Positions 14,953 to 23,829 of a stretch of DNA of 29,206 nucleotides are shown piece after piece. The notes beneath the pieces are model-generated. The model ran no database searches, was not told where the DNA came from, and saw only the letters and a program-made list of their open reading frames with translations. Made by a program: the position numbers and the translations under genes. The DNA is from Oscillospiraceae bacterium (GTDB lineage Bacteria; Bacillota; Clostridia; Oscillospirales; Acutalibacteraceae), in assembly GCA_902761265.1 (NCBI GenBank), contig CACWJV010000006.1, positions 1 to 29,206 of the forward strand. The letters are read 5' to 3'. Within the stretch, counting starts at the first letter, position 1. Each line of letters opens with the position of its first letter.

Positions 14953-17900
14953 ATGAAACACATGAAACGAATTCTGGCAATGCTGCTGACGGTGCTGTTG
15001 CTGGTGAGCGTGGTGCCGATTGCGTTAGCAGAGGAGATCCCCGTGGGGAAGATTCCTTTCGAAACACTGATTCGGTTTGTTAATCCCCAAACACAAGCGG
15101 TGCCTTATTTTTCTTTTCCTGGCAGTGTTATTACTCAGCCGGGTGGAGTACCTGTTTTTGATGTGTCCACAGGCACTTTTGACCCCTACAAGAAAAGTTT
15201 TCCGTCGGATGGATGGACAATGATTCCAACCCGTGAGGAAGATTGTACGCTTGGCAGTACAATTGAGTTGCCACGAGTGCTTGCGCCGGAAGGTTCTTCG
15301 TTTGTCGGGTGGAAACGTGTGCTGGATTCAAACTCATACGGAGACGAAACTGACGAATCTGTATATGTCGATTCCTATGTGATTCAAGACGATCACGATA
15401 TTGGATGTTATATTAATTTCGAGGCAGTATACGCAGACTATGACGGCCCAACGTCCGGGCAGTGCGGGGATCATGTCTATTGGGATTATGAAAAAGAAGC
15501 CAACACCTTAATCATCAGCGGCAGCGGTGACATGTGGGATACTGATGTAGTGGATGCTGACCACTTGCCCACCTATTATTCATGTGCAAACGATGTGCAA
15601 AAGATTGTTGTAAAGCAAGGTGTTCGAAGTATCGGTGAATGTGCATTTGTTGGGTTCCCCGTCAAAACGGTTGATCTTGCATCTTCGGTATCCTCAATCG
15701 GCGCGGCGGCGTTCTCAAATGATATGCTGCTGACGAATATCATGGTTGGATATCTCGACAGTATCGGTGATAATGCCTTTGAGTATTGCGTATCTTTGAG
15801 ACAACTTCCGATTTTGTATGATTCTCATTATTTTGGCCATAACGCGATACTGGGCTGCAGCAGTTTAACTGAGTTTACCGTTCCTGAGTGCATGACAGAA
15901 ATCGGCATAGAAGAGTTTTATAAATGCAGCGCACTAACAAGCATCATTGTTCCAGAGAACATCACTAAAATTGATGTAGGAGCCTTTTTTGAATGTGATT
16001 CTCTTAGGGATATCTACATTGAAAATCCCACTTGTGAAATCGTTGACGCTTATGATTTTGACGGAGACGGTATAGCGGAAGAAGATGCAATGGGATTATC
16101 TGTTGCCCAGTATACAATTCCCCAACATGTAACTCTTCACGGCTTAGAAAACTCGACAACACAGGTGTTTGCAGAAAGACACCAATACAATTTTGAAATC
16201 TATAATGTGACACAAGGAAAGTGCGGCGACCATTTGAGGTGGGGCTTCGTTGAAAATAAGTTGTTCATTGAAGGTTTTGGAGACATGTGGAATTACACTG
16301 TTAACACAGCGCCTTGGAGTTCTTATAAAGAGGATATTACCACAGTCTTGGGCATAGCTGTACAAAGTATCGGCAACAACGCATTTTCTGATTTGTCTTC
16401 TCTATCGAATGTTTTCTTGCCAGACGCCGAAACAATCGGAACCGGGGCATTTCGTAATTGCAGGTCTTTGGAAAGCATTATGCTGACTCATGCAGTCGCG
16501 TCAATTGGTGAGGAAGCCTTTGCAGGTTGCACCGCGTTAAAAACTATAACGCTATCTTCCGATCTTACTTCACTGGGCTTGCGTGCGTTTGCAGGTTGTT
16601 CAGGACTGGAAAGCATTTTTGTATTCCATCCCAATTGTCAAATTGCCGATGATGTGGAAACGATTCCAGAAACGGCTGTCATTTACGGATACGACAATTC
16701 CACTGCACAAGCCTATGCAGAAAAATATAACCGTACGTTTGTGTTGTTGAACGAAGAAAACAGTTTGGAATCGACTGGCCGTTGCGGCGATAATCTGATT
16801 TGGACATTAGATAAGAATAAAACGCTGATCATCAGTGGTACTGGTGACATGTGGAACAGATATGATGATTCTTTGGACGAAGAAACGCGCGAGTACAGAG
16901 ATAATCAGTTTTGGTCAAACGCTGGCTCTGGCTGGATGCTGTATAACGGCGACCTTTCTAAAGGTTGTGAAATCGCGGCAGTAATTATTGAAGAAGGCGT
17001 TACAAGCGTTGGACAAAGAGCATTCTTTGGTATGGATTTGATGCGGAGCATTCTTCTGCCGGATACGCTGACGAAGATCGGAGATTCTGCATTTGAGGGT
17101 TGCGAAAGGGTGAAAGAGATTTTTGTTCCCAAAAACCTGGTTGATATTGATTTCGGTTTGTCCCCGTTTGTGACCTGTTACGGATTGGAAAAAATTACTG
17201 TCGACCCGGAAAACCCTGTCTTTTCCTCTGATGAAAACGGATGCTTGTATTGGCAGATTCCAAAGACATTCTTTGAAGAAAATGAGGAATGGGAAAGTGA
17301 AATACAGATTCCCGAAGGAGCCTCCGAAGGGGCCTCCATGCTGGCATTGCTGCAATATCCTGCGAGTCGGACGGCAACAATACTTTCTGTTCTTGAGGGC
17401 ACAGGCATCATTTTACCGTTTGCTGTGAGTAATTCAAGCTTGGAAAGCGTTTCACTGCCAGACAGCGTGTGGTGGATTGCGCCGATGGCTTTTGCGAGAG
17501 GATCAGAGCTTCGTGAAATTTCGCTTGGCAACGGTGTGATTGCTATGGATTATAGAGCGTTTATTGAATGCCATAATTTAACAACGATAACACTGCCTGA
17601 AAGCGTACAGATTATTGACAGCTCGTTTCACGGTTGTGACGGGTTGGAAGCCGTCTATTTTATGAATCCAAATTGCAAAATTATGGAAGAAAGTGTTTAT
17701 ACAGACGATAGCGGCGAAGAGATCCATAACAGTTATGAAGACAATGGCTTGCCGGAAGGAATTATTATTTATGGATATGAAGGTTCAACGGCACAGGCGT
17801 TTGCACAAAAATATGATCGTATCTTTGTCTCGCTCGGTGAATACCATCAGCATACGTATACTGCAGAAATAGTAAAGAACCCAACTTGCAAAACGACAGG

Positions 17901-18285
17901 CACGATTCGCTATACTTGCACATGTGGAGATTCGTATGATGAGACGATTCCAGTGTTGGAGCACAACTATATTACTGAAACAGTGGAATCAGATTGTCAA
18001 ACACACGGGTACACCAGAACCTATTGTACCGTTGGTGGCGAAGAAATTAGAAGACAAGATTTTCCAACCACAGAGCACAAATTCGGAGATTGGAAGGTTG
18101 TAAAAGAAGCAACACAAGACGAAGAAGGAATGGAAACCCGTACTTGTAGCATTTGTGGTGCAAAAGACAACAGAGCAATCAATAAACTGCCGAAGCCAGC
18201 AGATGACAGCGGCAAGAGAATGAATTTTTTCCAGCGCTTTATTCAGTGGATTCGCACCATACTGCATCGTTTGTTTGGAAGATAA
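14953..18285 (+). CDS. BspA-type leucine-rich-repeat surface protein
   Basis: An 1110-aa secreted protein. A signal peptide covers residues 1-26, with cleavage after ALA. Three modules follow, each opening with a CGD...W...L.I.G.GDMW segment (from about residues 169, 422 and 609), continuing through BspA/TpLRR-type repeats (IGxxAFxxCxxLxxIxLP-like) and closing with an ENSTTQVFAE / NSTAQAYAEKY segment. After about residue 965, Cys-rich TCxCG and CSxCG units precede a basic amphipathic C-terminal helix (FFQRFIQWIRTI). There is no LPxTG signal, so anchoring is probably by this tail or non-covalent. BspA-type LRRs generally mediate adhesion or binding to host or cell-wall ligands; the ligand is unknown. 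GGAGG lies 7 nt before the ATG. The gene is clearly more AT-rich than its neighbours, suggesting acquisition or a different expression regime. Confidence 0.88.
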   Translation: MKHMKRILAMLLTVLLLVSVVPIALAEEIPVGKIPFETLIRFVNPQTQAVPYFSFPGSVITQPGGVPVFDVSTGTFDPYKKSFPSDGWTMIPTREEDCTLGSTIELPRVLAPEGSSFVGWKRVLDSNSYGDETDESVYVDSYVIQDDHDIGCYINFEAVYADYDGPTSGQCGDHVYWDYEKEANTLIISGSGDMWDTDVVDADHLPTYYSCANDVQKIVVKQGVRSIGECAFVGFPVKTVDLASSVSSIGAAAFSNDMLLTNIMVGYLDSIGDNAFEYCVSLRQLPILYDSHYFGHNAILGCSSLTEFTVPECMTEIGIEEFYKCSALTSIIVPENITKIDVGAFFECDSLRDIYIENPTCEIVDAYDFDGDGIAEEDAMGLSVAQYTIPQHVTLHGLENSTTQVFAERHQYNFEIYNVTQGKCGDHLRWGFVENKLFIEGFGDMWNYTVNTAPWSSYKEDITTVLGIAVQSIGNNAFSDLSSLSNVFLPDAETIGTGAFRNCRSLESIMLTHAVASIGEEAFAGCTALKTITLSSDLTSLGLRAFAGCSGLESIFVFHPNCQIADDVETIPETAVIYGYDNSTAQAYAEKYNRTFVLLNEENSLESTGRCGDNLIWTLDKNKTLIISGTGDMWNRYDDSLDEETREYRDNQFWSNAGSGWMLYNGDLSKGCEIAAVIIEEGVTSVGQRAFFGMDLMRSILLPDTLTKIGDSAFEGCERVKEIFVPKNLVDIDFGLSPFVTCYGLEKITVDPENPVFSSDENGCLYWQIPKTFFEENEEWESEIQIPEGASEGASMLALLQYPASRTATILSVLEGTGIILPFAVSNSSLESVSLPDSVWWIAPMAFARGSELREISLGNGVIAMDYRAFIECHNLTTITLPESVQIIDSSFHGCDGLEAVYFMNPNCKIMEESVYTDDSGEEIHNSYEDNGLPEGIIIYGYEGSTAQAFAQKYDRIFVSLGEYHQHTYTAEIVKNPTCKTTGTIRYTCTCGDSYDETIPVLEHNYITETVESDCQTHGYTRTYCTVGGEEIRRQDFPTTEHKFGDWKVVKEATQDEEGMETRTCSICGAKDNRAINKLPKPADDSGKRMNFFQRFIQWIRTILHRLFGR

Positions 18286-18304
18286 AGCTCTGTAAATAAA
18301 ACTG

Positions 18305-18338
18305 CATCCCGCCCCTTTCCGGAGCGGGATGTACTTTT
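18305..18338 (+). terminator. Terminator of the leucine-rich-repeat gene
   Basis: CATCCCGC (18305-18312) pairs with GCGGGATG (18324-18331), extended by two more pairs after a mismatch, then TACTTTTAT. Same core as the terminators at 14423 and 21194. Confidence 0.75.
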
Positions 18339-18408
18339 ATATCACGGTTTCCTTCGCGGCGAACACATTGCCTTTGCAGATATCTTCTCCGCGTCACTGT
18401 GCACTGCC

Positions 18409-18434
18409 GGGTCGCCACACGGGGCGACCCCTAC
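18409..18434. repeat. 26-bp palindromic repeat, copy 2
   Basis: Arms GGGTCGCC (18409-18416) and GGCGACCC (18423-18430) then CTAC; 24 of 26 identical to 454-479, with loop ACACGG in place of ACATAG. It ends 7 nt from the stop of the minus-strand aminotransferase, the same place as copy 1 relative to its gene. Confidence 0.7.
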
Positions 18435-18441
18435 GACGCAC

Positions 18442-19656
18442 TCACTTCTGATAGTAATGCGCGAGGAAGTCGCCCAGATCCTGCATCGCTTTGGCCATCT
18501 GCGTCGGTTCGGGCAGCATGACGATGCGGAAGTGGTCGGGCTGCGGCCAGTCGAAGCCGGAGCCGGGGACGATGAAGATGTGCTTTTCGTGCAAAAAGTC
18601 AAATGCGAACTGCTTGTCGCTCGTGATATTGAACTTCTTGACGTCGAGCTTCGGGAACACGTAAAACGCGCCGTGGTTTTTGACGCAGGAAAGGCCGTCG
18701 ATTTTGGCAATCTCGCGCATGGTCGCTTCGCGCTGTTCATACAGCCGGCCGCCGGGGACGAGCATGGCCTGGGTGCTGGCGTTGTCATCGAGCGCGGCGG
18801 GAATCACGAGCTGGGTCAGCGTGTTGGAGCAAAGACGCATCGCTGCCATCTGGAAGATGCCCTCCACATAGTCGTCGGCCTTGCCCTTGTAGCCGCTGAT
18901 GACCATCCAGCCGCAGCGGAAGCCGCACACGATGTGGCTCTTGGAAAGACCGTTGGTGGTGATGACCATCCGGTCGGGCGCGAGCGCGGCGGTGGAATAG
19001 TGCTCCACGCCGTCCATCACCAGACGGTCATAGATTTCGTCGGAGAAGATCAAAAGGTCGTTTTCGCGGGCCACCTGAATGATATTCTCCAGCACCTCTT
19101 TCGGATAGACGGCGCCGGTCGGGTTGTTCGGGTTGATGATGACGATGGCGCGCGTTTTCGGCGTGACCTTTTTGCGCATATCGGCGATGTCGGGGTACCA
19201 GTCGTTTTGCTCGTCGCAGGTATAGAATACGGGCTTGCCGCCGGCGATGTAGGTCGAGTTGGACCACAGGGAGTAGCTCGGCGAGGGCATCAGCACTTCG
19301 TCGCCCTTGTTGAGCAGAGCCAAAAGACACATGAGCACAAGCTCGCTCACGCCGTTGCCGATATAGACGTCGTCGGGGGTGATCCCCTGCACGCCTTTGG
19401 AAAGATGATACTTGCAAATCGCTTCGCGGGCGTTGGGCATACCCTTGAGGTCGCAGTAGGCGACCGCTTTATCCACGTTGTCGATCAAAGCGCCGCGCAA
19501 AGAGTCGGGCAGACCGAAGCCGAAGGTTGCCGGGTTGCCGGTGTTGAGCCGCAAAACGGGGATGCCTTCTTTTGCCATCCGCTGACTTTCCAAATACAGC
19601 GGACCGCGGATATCGGAATGGACAGGTTGCAGGTTTTCAGAACGGTTGAGCAGCAT
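18442..19656 (-). CDS. alaA: AlaA-type pyridoxal-phosphate aminotransferase
   Basis: A 404-aa fold-type I (class I/II) aminotransferase. It resembles E. coli AlaA, which transfers the amino group of glutamate to pyruvate to make alanine: RLNTGNPATFGF (36-47), YIGNGVSELV, INPNNPTGAVY (174-184), and the PLP lysine K239 in NGLSKSHIVCGFRCGW. Substrate remains inferred; other aspartate/aromatic aminotransferases of this group are possible. I chose ATG 19656 because AAGGAG lies 8 nt upstream and the protein then begins MLLNRSENL; the ORF extends to 19689 but with no better site. It has a perfect-consensus promoter at 19692-19720 and is preceded by a hairpin after rarA, so it is transcribed alone. 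The 26-bp palindrome follows its stop. Confidence 0.9.
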   Translation of the reverse strand: MLLNRSENLQPVHSDIRGPLYLESQRMAKEGIPVLRLNTGNPATFGFGLPDSLRGALIDNVDKAVAYCDLKGMPNAREAICKYHLSKGVQGITPDDVYIGNGVSELVLMCLLALLNKGDEVLMPSPSYSLWSNSTYIAGGKPVFYTCDEQNDWYPDIADMRKKVTPKTRAIVIINPNNPTGAVYPKEVLENIIQVARENDLLIFSDEIYDRLVMDGVEHYSTAALAPDRMVITTNGLSKSHIVCGFRCGWMVISGYKGKADDYVEGIFQMAAMRLCSNTLTQLVIPAALDDNASTQAMLVPGGRLYEQREATMREIAKIDGLSCVKNHGAFYVFPKLDVKKFNITSDKQFAFDFLHEKHIFIVPGSGFDWPQPDHFRIVMLPEPTQMAKAMQDLGDFLAHYYQK

Positions 19657-19691
19657 AAACAGCACTCCTTCCATGTTTTTCAGTTGCAAAT

Positions 19692-19720
19692 ATTATACGA
19701 CCGCTTTGGCCGGATGTCAA
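19692..19720 (-). promoter_or_regulatory. Consensus promoter of alaA
   Basis: On the minus strand TTGACA (19720-19715), 17-nt spacer, TATAAT (19697-19692): a perfect match to the vegetative consensus, implying strong constitutive expression unless repressed. Confidence 0.8.
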
Positions 19721-19766
19721 GAAAAAAGATAGAAAAAAGATAGCGCGCAGCGCAGTTGACTGCTGA

Positions 19767-19794
19767 AAACAGCCATCCCGCAGGGTGGCTGTTT
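19767..19794 (-). terminator. Terminator after rarA
   Basis: AAACAGCCATCCC (19767-19779) pairs with GGGTGGCTGTTT (19783-19794) with one bulged T; on the minus strand it ends in CTGTTTTC. It separates rarA from alaA. Confidence 0.6.
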
Positions 19795-19799
19795 CCGAT

Positions 19800-21059
19800 T
19801 TATTTGATTTTGTCCCAGTACGCCTTGGCCGCCTGTTCGCTTTTGTTGTCCTGCGGCACATAGTACGTGGTGTTTTTTAGCACGTCGGGCAGATACTGCT
19901 GCCGGACGTAGTGGTTCGGGAAATCGTGGGGATACTGATAGAACTGCCCCTTGTTTTGGTTGTCCTCGCCGTCGTAATGCTTGTTTTGCAGTTGGCGGGG
20001 GATCGGGCCGCTTTTGCCCTGGCGAATATCGCGCGCCGCCGCGTCGTAGGCGAGGTAGGCAGAGTTGGATTTCGGACTGTTGCACACGAGCACCACCGCG
20101 TCTGCCAGCGGGATGCGTGCCTCCGGCAGCCCGACCATCAGCGCCGCGTCGCACGCCGCTTTGACGATCGGGATAATCTGCGGATAGGCGAGCCCCACGT
20201 CTTCGCACGCGCAAACCATCAGCCGCCGCATGGCCGAGGGGAGATCGCCGGCCTCCAGCAGCCGCGCCAGATAGTGCAGCGCCGCGTCGGGGTCGGAGCC
20301 GCGCATGCTTTTTTGGAATGCCGACAAAATATCGTAGTGCTCGTCGCCGTCCTTGTCATATTTCATCGCGCTCTTTTGCGTCAGCGCTTTGGCGCGTTCG
20401 AGGGTGATTGTATAGGCGCCGTCGGCTTCGTTTGTGCTGAGCAGGCACAATTCGCAGGCGTTCATCGCTTTGCGGACGTCGCCGCCGCAGGAAAACGCAA
20501 TATAGCGCGCCACGCCGTCTTCGCAGTTGATCGTGATCCCTTTTTCGTTTGCAAGAAACCGGAATGCCCGCTCCACCGCCGGCAAAATCTCTTCGGCGGT
20601 GACGCTCTTGAATTCGAAGACGGTTGACCGGCTCAGAATCGCGTTGTGGATATAGAAATAGGGATTTTCCGTCGTGGAGGCGATCAGCGTGATTTCGCCG
20701 CGTTCGATATAGTCGAGCAGGGTTTGCTGCTGCTTTTTGTTGAAATACTGGATCTCGTCGAGATACAGCAAAACGCCGTTGGGCGCGGCAAAGGTGTCGA
20801 GTTCCGCAACAATCGCCTTGATGTCGGCCGTGGACGCGCTGGTGCCGTTGAGCTTGTGAAACTTGCGGTTGGTCTGCGCCGCGATGATGGACGCGAGCGT
20901 GGTTTTGCCTACGCCGGACGGCCCGTAAAACACCAGGTTCGGCAGTTCGCCCGACTGGATGATGGTGCGCAGGGCTTTGCCTTCGCCGAGCAGATGCGGC
21001 TGCCCCACCATGTCGTCGATTGTTTTGGGTCGGATACGGTCTGCCAGCGGTGCGCGCAC
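19800..21059 (-). CDS. rarA: Replication-associated recombination ATPase RarA/MgsA
   Basis: A 419-aa AAA+ ATPase that acts at stalled replication forks and interacts with SSB in characterised bacteria. Walker A GPSGVGKT is at residues 46-53, Walker B LLYLDE ends at D101-E102, and the sensor segment ASTTENPYF follows. Beyond the ATPase core are the lid and the tetramerisation region with GSDPDAALHYLARLLEAGD and VGLPEARIPLADAV, typical of the MgsA/RarA C-terminus. Length is normal for the family (about 420-445). I chose GTG 21059, giving VRAPLADRIRPKT, because AAAGGA lies 9 nt upstream; the frame is open further to 21188 but that part crosses the predicted promoter. It is a monocistronic gene between the glycogen operon terminator and alaA. 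Confidence 0.92.
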   Translation of the reverse strand: MRAPLADRIRPKTIDDMVGQPHLLGEGKALRTIIQSGELPNLVFYGPSGVGKTTLASIIAAQTNRKFHKLNGTSASTADIKAIVAELDTFAAPNGVLLYLDEIQYFNKKQQQTLLDYIERGEITLIASTTENPYFYIHNAILSRSTVFEFKSVTAEEILPAVERAFRFLANEKGITINCEDGVARYIAFSCGGDVRKAMNACELCLLSTNEADGAYTITLERAKALTQKSAMKYDKDGDEHYDILSAFQKSMRGSDPDAALHYLARLLEAGDLPSAMRRLMVCACEDVGLAYPQIIPIVKAACDAALMVGLPEARIPLADAVVLVCNSPKSNSAYLAYDAAARDIRQGKSGPIPRQLQNKHYDGEDNQNKGQFYQYPHDFPNHYVRQQYLPDVLKNTTYYVPQDNKSEQAAKAYWDKIK

Positions 21060-21095
21060 GGCGATCAGTCCTTTCTGTTTCCACGTTGGACTTCC

Positions 21096-21124
21096 ATTGT
21101 AGCACATTTGTTCGGAAAAGTCAA
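21096..21124 (-). promoter_or_regulatory. Promoter of rarA
   Basis: On the minus strand TTGACT (21124-21119), 17-nt spacer, TACAAT (21101-21096) preceded by TGC, an extended -10. It supports the GTG start at 21059 because upstream starts would fall before the transcript. Confidence 0.75.
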
Positions 21125-21193
21125 ATGCAAGCGCCGCCGTCGGGCTGCGCAGTCGACGGTCAACAGGCGTCAGGATTGCAGCGGACAAAACAC

Positions 21194-21223
21194 AACATCC
21201 CGCCCCAAACGGAACGGGATGTT
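21194..21223 (-). terminator. Terminator of the glycogen operon
   Basis: AACATCCCG (21194-21202) and CGGGATGTT (21215-21223) form a 9-bp stem, extended across a two-base mismatch by CC/GG; on the minus strand it is followed by a GT-rich GTGTTTTGT stretch. It lies about 30 nt after the glgA stop. Confidence 0.7.
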
Positions 21224-21251
21224 TTCGCTTGCGTCAGCAATTTTCAATTGC

Positions 21252-22682
21252 TCAGCCCTTCATCAACTGCTTATACAGCTTGATGTATTCGTTTGCGCTC
21301 TTGCTCCAGCTATAGTCGCATTCCAGCGCACGGACGACCAGTGTGTCCCAGTAGTCCTTCGCGTTGTAATAGGTGTCGACTGCGCGCCGCAGGGCGCCGA
21401 GCATATCGTGGGCGTTGTAGGTTTTAAAGGTATAGCCGTTGCCGACGCCGTCGCCGGAGTCGGTGATAGAATCCCGCAGACCGCCCGTTTCGCGGACAAC
21501 GGGGATCGTGCCGTAGCGCAGCGCCACCATCTGCGACAGGCCGCAGGGCTCGCTCTTGGACGGCATCAAAAACAGATCCGCACCAGCATAGATCTTTTTG
21601 GCGAGCGACGGCACAAAGCCGATGCGCACGGCCACCTTGTCGCCGTAGCGGTTGCTGAGCTCGCGGAAGTAGTTTTCATACTGCCAGTCGCCCGAACCGA
21701 GCACCACAACCTGTACCTCGGTGGTGGAGATGAATTCGTCGAACACGGCTTTGATGAGATCGAGCCCCTTGTGCGACACCAGACGGGTGACCAAACCCAC
21801 CAGCGGCACGTCGGGACGCGCGGGCAGTCCCATCGTTTCCTGCAGCGCGGCCTTGTTGGCGGCTTTGCCTTCCTTCGCGTTCTGCGCGTTGTAATGCATT
21901 GCAAGATTCGGGTCGGTTTCGGGGTCGTTGGTGTCGGTGGCAATGCCGTTGAGGATGCCGGAGAGCTTCCATTGCCGCTCGCGCAGAATCGGGTCGAGAC
22001 CGTGGCTGTACCACGGGTCGAGGATCTCCTGCGCATAGGACGGAGACACCGTGGTGACCCAGTCGGCGCATTCGATGCCGCCCTTCATAAAGTTGGCGTC
22101 GCCGTCATATTCGAGGATGCCGGCGTCTTCGGGCTTGAGACCGACCACGTCGCCGATGATATCCATGCCGTAGGTGCCCTGATACTGAATGTTGTGGATT
22201 GTGAACACGGTCTTGATGCCCTGATACCACGGATCCTGGCAGTACATCGTTTTATAGAACACCGGGGTGAGCGCGGTTTGCCAGTCGTTGCAATGGATGA
22301 TGTCGGGCTTAAAGCCGATATGCGGCAAAATCTCCAGCGCTGCACGCGCAAAGAACGTGAACCGTTCCGCGTCGTCGTAATGGCCGTAGATGGAGTCGCG
22401 TTTGAAATAATACTGGTTGTCGATCAGATAGTAGATCACGCCGTTGTGTTTCGCCTGAAACACGCCGCAATACTGACGGCGCCATGCCACCGGCACGCTG
22501 ATGCTGGTGACGAAAGTCATGGTATCCTTGAGCTCCTGCGGGATGGTGTCATACATCGGCATGACCACGCGGCAGCCGATCAGGCGGCGGCGCAGCGCCT
22601 GGGACAGCGCACCCGCAACGTCGGCGAGTCCGCCCGACGCCATAAACGGCTGGGCCTCGCTGGCAACAAATAACACTTTCAT
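21252..22682 (-). CDS. glgA: Glycogen synthase (ADP-glucose, GT5)
   Basis: A 476-aa glucosyltransferase of the GT5 family that adds glucose from ADP-glucose to growing alpha-1,4-glucan. It opens MKVLFVASEAQPF with the glycine loop SGGLADV at 16-22. The position of the ADP-binding lysine of the classic KxGGL motif holds Ala15 (ASGGL), a variant I believe also occurs in other clostridial GlgA. The C-terminal Rossmann domain has the retaining-GT motif SEPCGLSQMVALRYGTIPVV followed by RETGGL. AAAGGA lies upstream of the ATG. It is the last gene of glgB-glgC-glgD-glgA, 31 nt after glgD, and is followed by a terminator. Confidence 0.95.
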   Translation of the reverse strand: MKVLFVASEAQPFMASGGLADVAGALSQALRRRLIGCRVVMPMYDTIPQELKDTMTFVTSISVPVAWRRQYCGVFQAKHNGVIYYLIDNQYYFKRDSIYGHYDDAERFTFFARAALEILPHIGFKPDIIHCNDWQTALTPVFYKTMYCQDPWYQGIKTVFTIHNIQYQGTYGMDIIGDVVGLKPEDAGILEYDGDANFMKGGIECADWVTTVSPSYAQEILDPWYSHGLDPILRERQWKLSGILNGIATDTNDPETDPNLAMHYNAQNAKEGKAANKAALQETMGLPARPDVPLVGLVTRLVSHKGLDLIKAVFDEFISTTEVQVVVLGSGDWQYENYFRELSNRYGDKVAVRIGFVPSLAKKIYAGADLFLMPSKSEPCGLSQMVALRYGTIPVVRETGGLRDSITDSGDGVGNGYTFKTYNAHDMLGALRRAVDTYYNAKDYWDTLVVRALECDYSWSKSANEYIKLYKQLMKG

Positions 22683-22713
22683 GCTTTTTCGTCCTTTCTG
22701 TTTGTCCGACGGA

Positions 22714-23829
22714 TCAGACCGTCACGTCTTTGCCGATGAACAGCGGGCAGGTGGACGCGCCGGAGAGTTCCTTGTTCGGCTTGATGACAACGTTTTTATC
22801 GAGCACGGCGCAGTTGACTTTTGCGCCCTCGCTGATGTAGCTGTCCTGCATGACTACGCTGTTTTTGACCACAGCGCCTTCCGCCACATAGACGCCGCGG
22901 AAGAGGATCGAGTTTTCGACGGTGCCCTTGATGATGCAGCCGTCGGCAATCAGGGAGTTGGCGGCCCGGCTCTTGGTGCCGTAGATGGCGGGCATGTCGT
23001 CGCGGACCTTGGTATAAACCGGCAGATCCTTCGGGAACAGACCCTTGTACTGGCCGTCGATGAGCTTCATGCTCACATCGTAGTAGGTCTGCAAAGAGTC
23101 GATCGTGCAGGCGAAGCCTTCGATCTTTTCGCCGCGGATATACAGCTTGTCGCAGTTGGCGTTGATGACGTCTTTTTCAAAATCCGTGGCGCCGGCCGTC
23201 AGCGCGTCGGCAACCAGACGCTCGAGCAGCGCACGCTTCATAAACAGCACGTTGAGCGAATAGTCCTTGTCTTCGGGCGCGTTGTCGGCCACAACCGCGT
23301 GCTTGATACGGTCGCCGTCATCAAACACAAAGGTCATGATATCCGGCAGATGCGGCTTTTTGCCGCGGCGGTAGGCCACAGTGATGTCAGCGCCGGAGGC
23401 GAGATGGTGCTCCATCAGCGCTTCGTAGTCGATGGTTGCAACGACATTGGCGTCGGCCAGCAGAACATAGTCCTTGTTGGAGTGGCCCATATAGTTGAGC
23501 ATGGCGTGCAGCGCCTCCATGCGGTTGTGCGCCACGCCGCCGTTGCCGGCCAGATCAAAGGGCGGCAGAATGGTCAGACCGTCGCGTTTGCGCGACAAAT
23601 CCCACGGTTTGCCCGAGCCGAGATGGTCCATCAGCGAGCGGTAGTTGCTCTTGGTGCTGACGCCCACGGCGGTGATGCCGGCGTTGACCATGTTGGAAAG
23701 GGCAAAGTCGATCAGACGGTAGCGGCCGGCGAACGGCACGGAACCGATGGTGCGAACCGCAGTCAGCTCGCTGATTTTATCGTCATCCACGCTGGCGTAG
23801 ATGATACCTAAGACATTCGATGCTCTCAT
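22714..23829 (-). CDS. glgD: Glucose-1-phosphate adenylyltransferase regulatory subunit GlgD
   Basis: A 371-aa GlgC-like protein that in Firmicutes forms a heterotetramer with GlgC and stimulates ADP-glucose synthesis while having little activity itself. It begins MRASNVLGIIYAS, lacking the catalytic GGxGxRL nucleotidyltransferase loop found in GlgC, and keeps the VPFAGRYRLIDFALSN fold segment. The C-terminal half shows the left-handed beta-helix repeats (hexapeptide-like GCIIKGTVENSILFRGVYVAEGA). I chose ATG 23829, with AAGGAG 7 nt upstream; it overlaps the glgC stop as ATGA, so the two subunits are translationally coupled, fitting equal stoichiometry. Confidence 0.94.
   Translation of the reverse strand: MRASNVLGIIYASVDDDKISELTAVRTIGSVPFAGRYRLIDFALSNMVNAGITAVGVSTKSNYRSLMDHLGSGKPWDLSRKRDGLTILPPFDLAGNGGVAHNRMEALHAMLNYMGHSNKDYVLLADANVVATIDYEALMEHHLASGADITVAYRRGKKPHLPDIMTFVFDDGDRIKHAVVADNAPEDKDYSLNVLFMKRALLERLVADALTAGATDFEKDVINANCDKLYIRGEKIEGFACTIDSLQTYYDVSMKLIDGQYKGLFPKDLPVYTKVRDDMPAIYGTKSRAANSLIADGCIIKGTVENSILFRGVYVAEGAVVKNSVVMQDSYISEGAKVNCAVLDKNVVIKPNKELSGASTCPLFIGKDVTV

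Noticed and set aside
14770..15067. Short minus-strand open frames upstream of the leucine-rich-repeat gene
   Set aside because: No ribosome binding sites, and they overlap the predicted divergent promoters and the signal-peptide coding region.
20646..22673. A 675-aa open frame on the plus strand, antisense to glgA and rarA
   Set aside because: It is the mirror of two well-supported genes in high-GC DNA; its translation is Arg/His/Val-rich without family signatures, and there is no promoter or ribosome binding site.
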